This document shows, piece after piece, positions 6,755 through 9,439 of a stretch of DNA of 9,439 nt. This DNA is from Thermaerobacter marianensis (GTDB lineage Bacteria; Bacillota; Sulfobacillia; DYIH01). Every line of letters starts with the position of its first letter. Position 1 is the first letter of the stretch. Location: assembly GCA_020723785.1 (NCBI GenBank), contig DYIH01000021.1:1-9439 (forward strand). The letters are read 5' to 3'. Under the pieces are notes generated by a model, which searched no databases, was not told the origin of the DNA, and was given only the letters and a program-made list of their open reading frames with translations. The position numbers were made by a program, and so were the translations under genes.

Positions 6755-6783
6755 GCAGGAATTTCTCTTCCAAAGTTGAATGA
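6755..6783 (+). promoter_or_regulatory. Sigma-H-like promoter for the microprotein/HD-GYP operon
   Basis: GCAGGAATT (6755-6763) matches the sigma-H -35 consensus RNAGGAWWW fully. After 11 bases, GTTGAATGA (6775-6783) matches RNNGAATWW at all but one position. Transcription would begin near 6790, leaving a leader of about 78 bases before the microprotein ATG at 6869. Sigma-H drives transition-state and early sporulation genes in Bacillus, so the downstream cassette would be switched on late in growth. Confidence 0.6.
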
Positions 6784-6810
6784 AGATCATTACCTGGACA
6801 AGTACAAGAT

Positions 6811-6829
6811 GCTCCTGGCTGGCAGGAGC
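6811..6829 (+). promoter_or_regulatory. Hairpin in the 5' leader
   Basis: GCTCCTG and CAGGAGC form a perfect 7-bp stem around a 5-base loop (GCTGG). It sits in the predicted leader, 22 bases before the microprotein ribosome binding site. It is followed by an A-rich rather than T-rich stretch, so it is not an intrinsic terminator. It may stabilise the 5' end of the transcript or position the ribosome site. Confidence 0.45.
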
Positions 6830-6868
6830 CGATCGGAAAAAAGCGAAGAAGAAAGGAGGTGGGGGACG

Positions 6869-6946
6869 ATGGCACGCCTGGTGAAGGCGATCGTGGGCCT
6901 CCTCGCCCTGGCTCTCGCGGGAGGCGCGATTATCAAGGTATACTAA
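6869..6946 (+). CDS. 25-aa hydrophobic microprotein upstream of the HD-GYP gene
   Basis: This is a very short gene of 25 codons, ATG to TAA. The product begins MARLVKAIVG, has one hydrophobic stretch (about residues 5-22, rich in L, A, G, I) and ends IIKVY. It looks like a single-pass membrane peptide with positive charges at the N-terminus. The best evidence that it is translated is the near-perfect ribosome binding site AAAGGAGGT (6852-6860) 8 bases before the ATG, stronger than that of most genes in the window. It lies between a sigma-H-like promoter and the HD-GYP gene, 29 bases ahead of that gene's ATG. A hairpin starts at its stop codon and covers the next ribosome site. I recognise no family. 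It could be a functional membrane peptide acting on the HD-GYP protein, or a leader peptide that only gates translation. Confidence 0.65.
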   Translation: MARLVKAIVGLLALALAGGAIIKVY

Positions 6947-6970
6947 CCCCCACCCGCCTTTGATGGGGGT
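6946..6970 (+). promoter_or_regulatory. Hairpin hiding the HD-GYP ribosome binding site
   Basis: ACCCCCA (6946-6952) pairs with TGGGGGT (6964-6970) in a perfect 7-bp stem with an 11-base loop. The left arm starts at the last base of the microprotein stop codon. The right arm contains GGGGG (6965-6969), the only evident ribosome site for the ATG at 6976. A ribosome terminating on the microprotein would cover the left arm and free the site. This arrangement fits translational coupling; it is inferred from base pairing only. Confidence 0.5.
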
Positions 6971-6975
6971 CGGCC

Positions 6976-8340
6976 ATGAGGCGCGAGCAGATCGTCGTCG
7001 CGGTTGGGCTTGTCTACTTTCTCGCCGCCCTACTCTTCCTCTGGAAGGTCCCGCCGGACTTTTCGGGGGTGTCGTGGGGCGGCGTGCTGTTTTTCGCCGT
7101 GCTGATCGCCCTGGCCGAATTCCTCCGGATCCCCCTGCCCCGTGGTAAGGGAGCGGTTTCGGTGACCTTCCCGCTCGGCAACGCCACGGCCCTGCTCTTC
7201 GGGCCCGGGATCGCTACCGTCGTGGCCGGCCTGGCCACCCTCGACGCGCAAGAGCTGAGCGGCAAGGTCAAGTGGCACGTGGTCCTCTTCAACCGGGCGC
7301 AAATCGGCCTCTCCGCCGGGCTGGCCGGCGTCGCCTACCTGGCCCTGGGCGGCACCCCGGGCACCCCGGAGCTGGCCCGCGATCTCCTGCCGGCTCTGGG
7401 CAGCGCCCTGGTCATGTTCCTGGTCAACGTCACCTCGGCTGTCCTCTTCCTCTCGTTGCGCGACAGGATGCCCCTCTGGGACACCTGGCTCCTGTACGTT
7501 CGCTCCATCGTCCCCAACTACCTGGGCACGGCCCCCCTCGGGATCATCCTGGCCGCCGTCTTCAATTCCGTGGGCTACCTGGGCGCCGCTTACTTCTTCC
7601 TGCCCCTGCTGGTGGCCCAGTACGCCTTCAAACTCCAAAACGACATGCGACGGGCCTTCCTGGGCACGATCAGCGCCCTGACCGCCGCCCTCGACGCCAA
7701 GGACCCCTACACCGCCGGCCACTCGGAGCGGGTGGGCGAACTGGCGGCCCGCATCGGGCGGGCCATGGGCCTGCCGGAGAACCGGGTCGAGCTCCTACGC
7801 TACGCCGGCATCCTCCACGACGTGGGCAAGATCGGCATCCGCGACCAGGTGCTCCTCAAGCCGGGCCGCTTCACCCCCGAGGAATACGCCGAGATGAAGA
7901 ACCACCCTGTCCTGAGCGGCCGCATCCTGGCCAACGCCGAAGCGATGGGGGAGGTGGGGCGGTGGGTGGCCCACCACCACGAGCACTGGAACGGGCAGGG
8001 CTACCCCGATGGGTTGACCGGGGAGCGGATACCTCTTGAGGCCCGCGTTATCGCTGTGTGCGATGCCTTCGATGCCATGTTGTCCAGACGCACGTACAAA
8101 GAGAGCCTCCCTTGGGAAGCGGCCTGCGCCGAGCTGCGGCGGTGCGCCGGCCAGCAATTCGACCCCCAGGTCGTCGACGTGCTCCTGGGCTTGGCCGCCG
8201 ATCCGGGATTCCGCCAGTCGATGGTGACCGCCGTGGAAACGGCGCAAGCCCAGGCCGCCATGGCGTTGGAGGGCGGCCGGGCACGGCCGGGACCGCCGGC
8301 CAATGGGAGTGGAGGCGGGGGTGGGTTGCCGTGTTCCTGA
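6976..8340 (+). CDS. Membrane-anchored HD-GYP domain phosphodiesterase
   Basis: This is a probable cyclic-di-GMP (or related cyclic dinucleotide) phosphodiesterase of 454 residues. The N-terminal ~218 residues are a multi-span membrane region with about six hydrophobic segments (near 5-23, 34-50, 66-90, 107-124, 138-160, 180-217). It has no recognised sensor family, though it resembles integral membrane input domains. The HD-GYP domain covers about 226-410: H249 in AGHSERV, the HD pair in HDVGKIG (281-287), H310, then HHHEHWNGQGYPDG (333-346) with the GYP triad at 342-344, and D363. All expected metal ligands appear present. The tail (430-454) is glycine-rich and lies in the overlap zone with the next gene. 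The ATG at 6976 follows a GGGGG site that a hairpin may mask. The stop overlaps the DUF5317 start by 10 bases. What the membrane part senses is unknown. Confidence 0.93.
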   Translation: MRREQIVVAVGLVYFLAALLFLWKVPPDFSGVSWGGVLFFAVLIALAEFLRIPLPRGKGAVSVTFPLGNATALLFGPGIATVVAGLATLDAQELSGKVKWHVVLFNRAQIGLSAGLAGVAYLALGGTPGTPELARDLLPALGSALVMFLVNVTSAVLFLSLRDRMPLWDTWLLYVRSIVPNYLGTAPLGIILAAVFNSVGYLGAAYFFLPLLVAQYAFKLQNDMRRAFLGTISALTAALDAKDPYTAGHSERVGELAARIGRAMGLPENRVELLRYAGILHDVGKIGIRDQVLLKPGRFTPEEYAEMKNHPVLSGRILANAEAMGEVGRWVAHHHEHWNGQGYPDGLTGERIPLEARVIAVCDAFDAMLSRRTYKESLPWEAACAELRRCAGQQFDPQVVDVLLGLAADPGFRQSMVTAVETAQAQAAMALEGGRARPGPPANGSGGGGGLPCS

Positions 8341-8897
8341 CCATCCTGGTCATAGCGGTCATCGTTGCCCGGCTGCGGGGCGGCCGGGTGCGGCGCTTGG
8401 CGGAGGTTCCCTGGCGACATCTGGAATTGATCCTGGCGGCCTTCGCCATCCAGCTGGGCTTGGCCGGGGCCGGCCATGGGGGCTGGATCGCCCTCGCCCC
8501 GCTGGCTCCCTGGCTGCACCTGGGCTCCTATGGTCTGCTCTTCGCGGGTATCTGGGCCAACCGGCGGTTACGCGGGATGGGGCTGGTCGGCCTGGGGGCC
8601 CTGGCCAACTTCATCGTCATCGCCGCCAACGGCGGCCGGATGCCCGTTTCGGCGGAAGGGCTCGCCGCCCTGGGAGGGACGCGGACGGCTGCTTTCCTGG
8701 CCGGCACGGGAGACTACATCCACGGGCTGCAGACGGCCGCCACCCGCCTGGCGTTCCTCGGGGACGTCATCCATTTCCCACCCCAGATCCCCCTGCCGGT
8801 GCTCTTCAGCCCGGGAGACGTCGCAATCGCTGCCGGGCTCTTCGCGGTGGTGCAGGGAGTGATGCTTTCACCCTATTATCACGATATAAACGAATAG
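8331..8897 (+). CDS. DUF5317 family membrane protein
   Basis: The function is unknown; family members are small integral membrane proteins found mainly in Bacillota. The product is 188 residues with five likely membrane segments: near 1-15, 32-49, 60-75, 83-100 and 160-180. The conserved-looking motifs NGGRMPVS (100-107), LGDVIHFPPQIPLP (143-156) and FSPGDVAIAAG (159-169) support the assignment. The GTG at 8331 is the only sensible start in frame and has GGGGGTGGG upstream. It begins 10 bases before the HD-GYP gene ends, so the two are translated from one message and probably coupled. This suggests a role with the HD-GYP protein in the membrane. The family name is recalled from memory, not searched. 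Confidence 0.82.
   Translation: MFLTILVIAVIVARLRGGRVRRLAEVPWRHLELILAAFAIQLGLAGAGHGGWIALAPLAPWLHLGSYGLLFAGIWANRRLRGMGLVGLGALANFIVIAANGGRMPVSAEGLAALGGTRTAAFLAGTGDYIHGLQTAATRLAFLGDVIHFPPQIPLPVLFSPGDVAIAAGLFAVVQGVMLSPYYHDINE
8885..8890 (+). promoter_or_regulatory. Weak -10-like element before the lipoprotein gene
   Basis: TATAAA matches the -10 consensus at five of six bases and overlaps the end of the DUF5317 gene in a locally AT-rich stretch. No acceptable -35 is seen at 16-18 bases. It could serve the substrate-binding protein gene, giving a leader of about 125 bases; otherwise that gene is read through from upstream. Confidence 0.25.
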
Positions 8898-8921
8898 AAC
8901 ATTGCCGGGGTAAGAAAACTT

Positions 8922-9026
8922 ATGTCGCCATTGAGCCTGTCGCACGACCTGGGTCGCGGGGCGACCGGTGGGGCCGCCAACCAAGATGGAGGAGGAATGC
9001 GGCAGGGGGCGGGAAGGTGCCAGTGA
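8922..9026 (+). CDS. Possible 34-codon leader reading frame
   Basis: A short frame beginning MSPLSLSHDL ends with a TGA that overlaps the lipoprotein GTG start as GTGA. It has an internal ATG at 8997 with a strong GGAGGAGG site just upstream, which could give a nine-residue peptide. It has no membrane segment and no family resemblance. The overlap with the next start is what makes it worth noting; it may be chance. A 6-bp stem with a 3-base loop (8952-8966) lies inside it. Confidence 0.2.
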   Translation: MSPLSLSHDLGRGATGGAANQDGGGMRQGAGRCQ

Positions 9027-9439
9027 AAACGGGGCGTCGGCTTACATACTCGGTCAACGTCATACTTCTTGCGTTTCTCCCCCTGACGGTGATGCTCGCG
9101 GCCGCCGGCTGCGGGGGCCGGCCCGCCGCGCCGCCGGACAAGCCGCGAAAGGCCGCGGACGTCCCCGCCGCCGAGCCGGTCCGGGGCGGGCGGCTGGTCT
9201 ACGCCCAGCCCCAGGAGCCCGACCACCTTAACCCCCTTCTGACGGTGATGGGCGCTGCCGGCGATGTCCTTTCGCTCGTAATGAACGGCCTTCTGCGCAT
9301 GGACGATCGGATGAACTGGATTCCCGACCTGGCCGAGACGGTTCCGACGGTGGAAAACGGCGGCGTGCGCGTGGAGAACGGCGGGATGACCGTCACCTAC
9401 CGTCTTCGCAAGGGAGTCACCTGGCACGACGGCCGGCCC
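9023..9439 (+). CDS. Extracellular solute-binding lipoprotein, family 5 (oligopeptide/nickel ABC transporter), 3' end outside window
   Basis: This is the N-terminal 139 codons of a substrate-binding protein that captures peptides (or nickel chelates) outside the membrane and delivers them to an Opp/Dpp-type importer. The signal sequence has basic residues (KTGRR), a hydrophobic core (VNVILLAFLPLTVMLA) and the lipobox AAGC with the lipidated cysteine at about residue 30; Ala instead of Leu at -3 is less usual. A proline-rich linker follows, then family-5 signature parts: GGRLVYAQPQEPDHLNPLL, the NGLLRMDD segment, and YRLRKGVTWHDGRP at the window edge. The GTG at 9023 is chosen because the signal peptide follows directly and GGAAGG lies upstream. 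An in-frame GTG at 9017 is equally possible and adds two residues. It is probably the first gene of an importer operon running right. The substrate cannot be told. Confidence 0.88.
   Translation, partial: MKTGRRLTYSVNVILLAFLPLTVMLAAAGCGGRPAAPPDKPRKAADVPAAEPVRGGRLVYAQPQEPDHLNPLLTVMGAAGDVLSLVMNGLLRMDDRMNWIPDLAETVPTVENGGVRVENGGMTVTYRLRKGVTWHDGRP

Larger units (their letters stand above)
6482..6868. other. 387-bp intergenic region between divergent operons
   Basis: This divergent gap separates the exporter operon (leftward) from the microprotein/HD-GYP operon (rightward). I see no convincing protein gene in it: the open frames at 6390-6715 lack a ribosome site and family features. It holds a leftward sigma-A-like promoter, a rightward sigma-A-like candidate, a 16-bp inverted repeat, a sigma-H-like promoter and a leader hairpin, each listed separately. 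The stretch about 6680-6800 is markedly AT-rich, including an A7 run, against the GC-rich surroundings. No riboswitch family could be recognised; a GEMM-type cyclic-di-GMP riboswitch was looked for and not found. Confidence 0.7.

Noticed and set aside
6811..6850. Hairpin followed by a homopolymer run as an intrinsic terminator
   Set aside because: The run after the stem is A-rich on the plus strand. On the minus strand the T-run precedes the stem, so neither direction gives a stem followed by U's.
6790..6868. A GEMM-type cyclic-di-GMP riboswitch ahead of the HD-GYP operon
   Set aside because: The leader is only about 80 bases and lacks the conserved core and tetraloop/receptor sequences I know for that class.
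7030..7722. A 230-codon minus-strand frame inside the HD-GYP gene
   Set aside because: It is antisense to a clear membrane protein gene and has Gly/Gln/Glu-rich composition typical of a reverse-frame shadow.

Overview
The window reads as chromosomal DNA of a GC-rich, Gram-positive, probably spore-forming member of the Bacillota (Firmicutes). The reasons are a complete-looking gatCAB operon, strong purine-rich ribosome binding sites, a DUF5317 protein, a YtrA-like GntR regulator, and two sites matching the sigma-H promoter consensus of Bacillus. The species cannot be named from the sequence. No rRNA, tRNA, transposon or CRISPR array is visible.

Left part, minus strand (1-3006): gatC, gatA and gatB (3' end beyond the window) encode the glutamyl/aspartyl-tRNA amidotransferase. 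The genes are joined by 4-base ATGA overlaps. gatC seems to start at a CTG codon, and an extended -10 promoter lies upstream of it.

Middle part, minus strand (3148-6481): an ABC-2 exporter operon (ATPase, then two DUF990-type permeases) is followed by a 171-aa GntR/YtrA-like regulator with its own sigma-H-like promoter. Upstream of that promoter, in the gap between transporter and regulator, are three near-identical 16-bp palindromes (GGTGAAGTACTTCACC type) with centres exactly 51 bp apart and unrelated sequence between them. They look like a helically phased operator array.

Right part, plus strand (6482-9439): an AT-rich intergenic island carries a second sigma-H-like promoter and a leader hairpin. 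Next comes an undetected 25-aa hydrophobic microprotein with a very strong ribosome binding site. A short hairpin starting at its stop codon buries the ribosome binding site of the next gene, a membrane-anchored HD-GYP phosphodiesterase. This is followed, with a 10-base overlap, by a DUF5317 membrane protein. The window ends inside an oligopeptide-type ABC transporter lipoprotein.

The two most interesting regions are the 51-bp-pitch palindrome array with its GntR regulator, and the sigma-H / microprotein / hairpin / HD-GYP / DUF5317 cassette. The latter could link entry into stationary phase or sporulation to cyclic dinucleotide turnover, with the microprotein as a translational gate. Both readings are inferences from sequence patterns.
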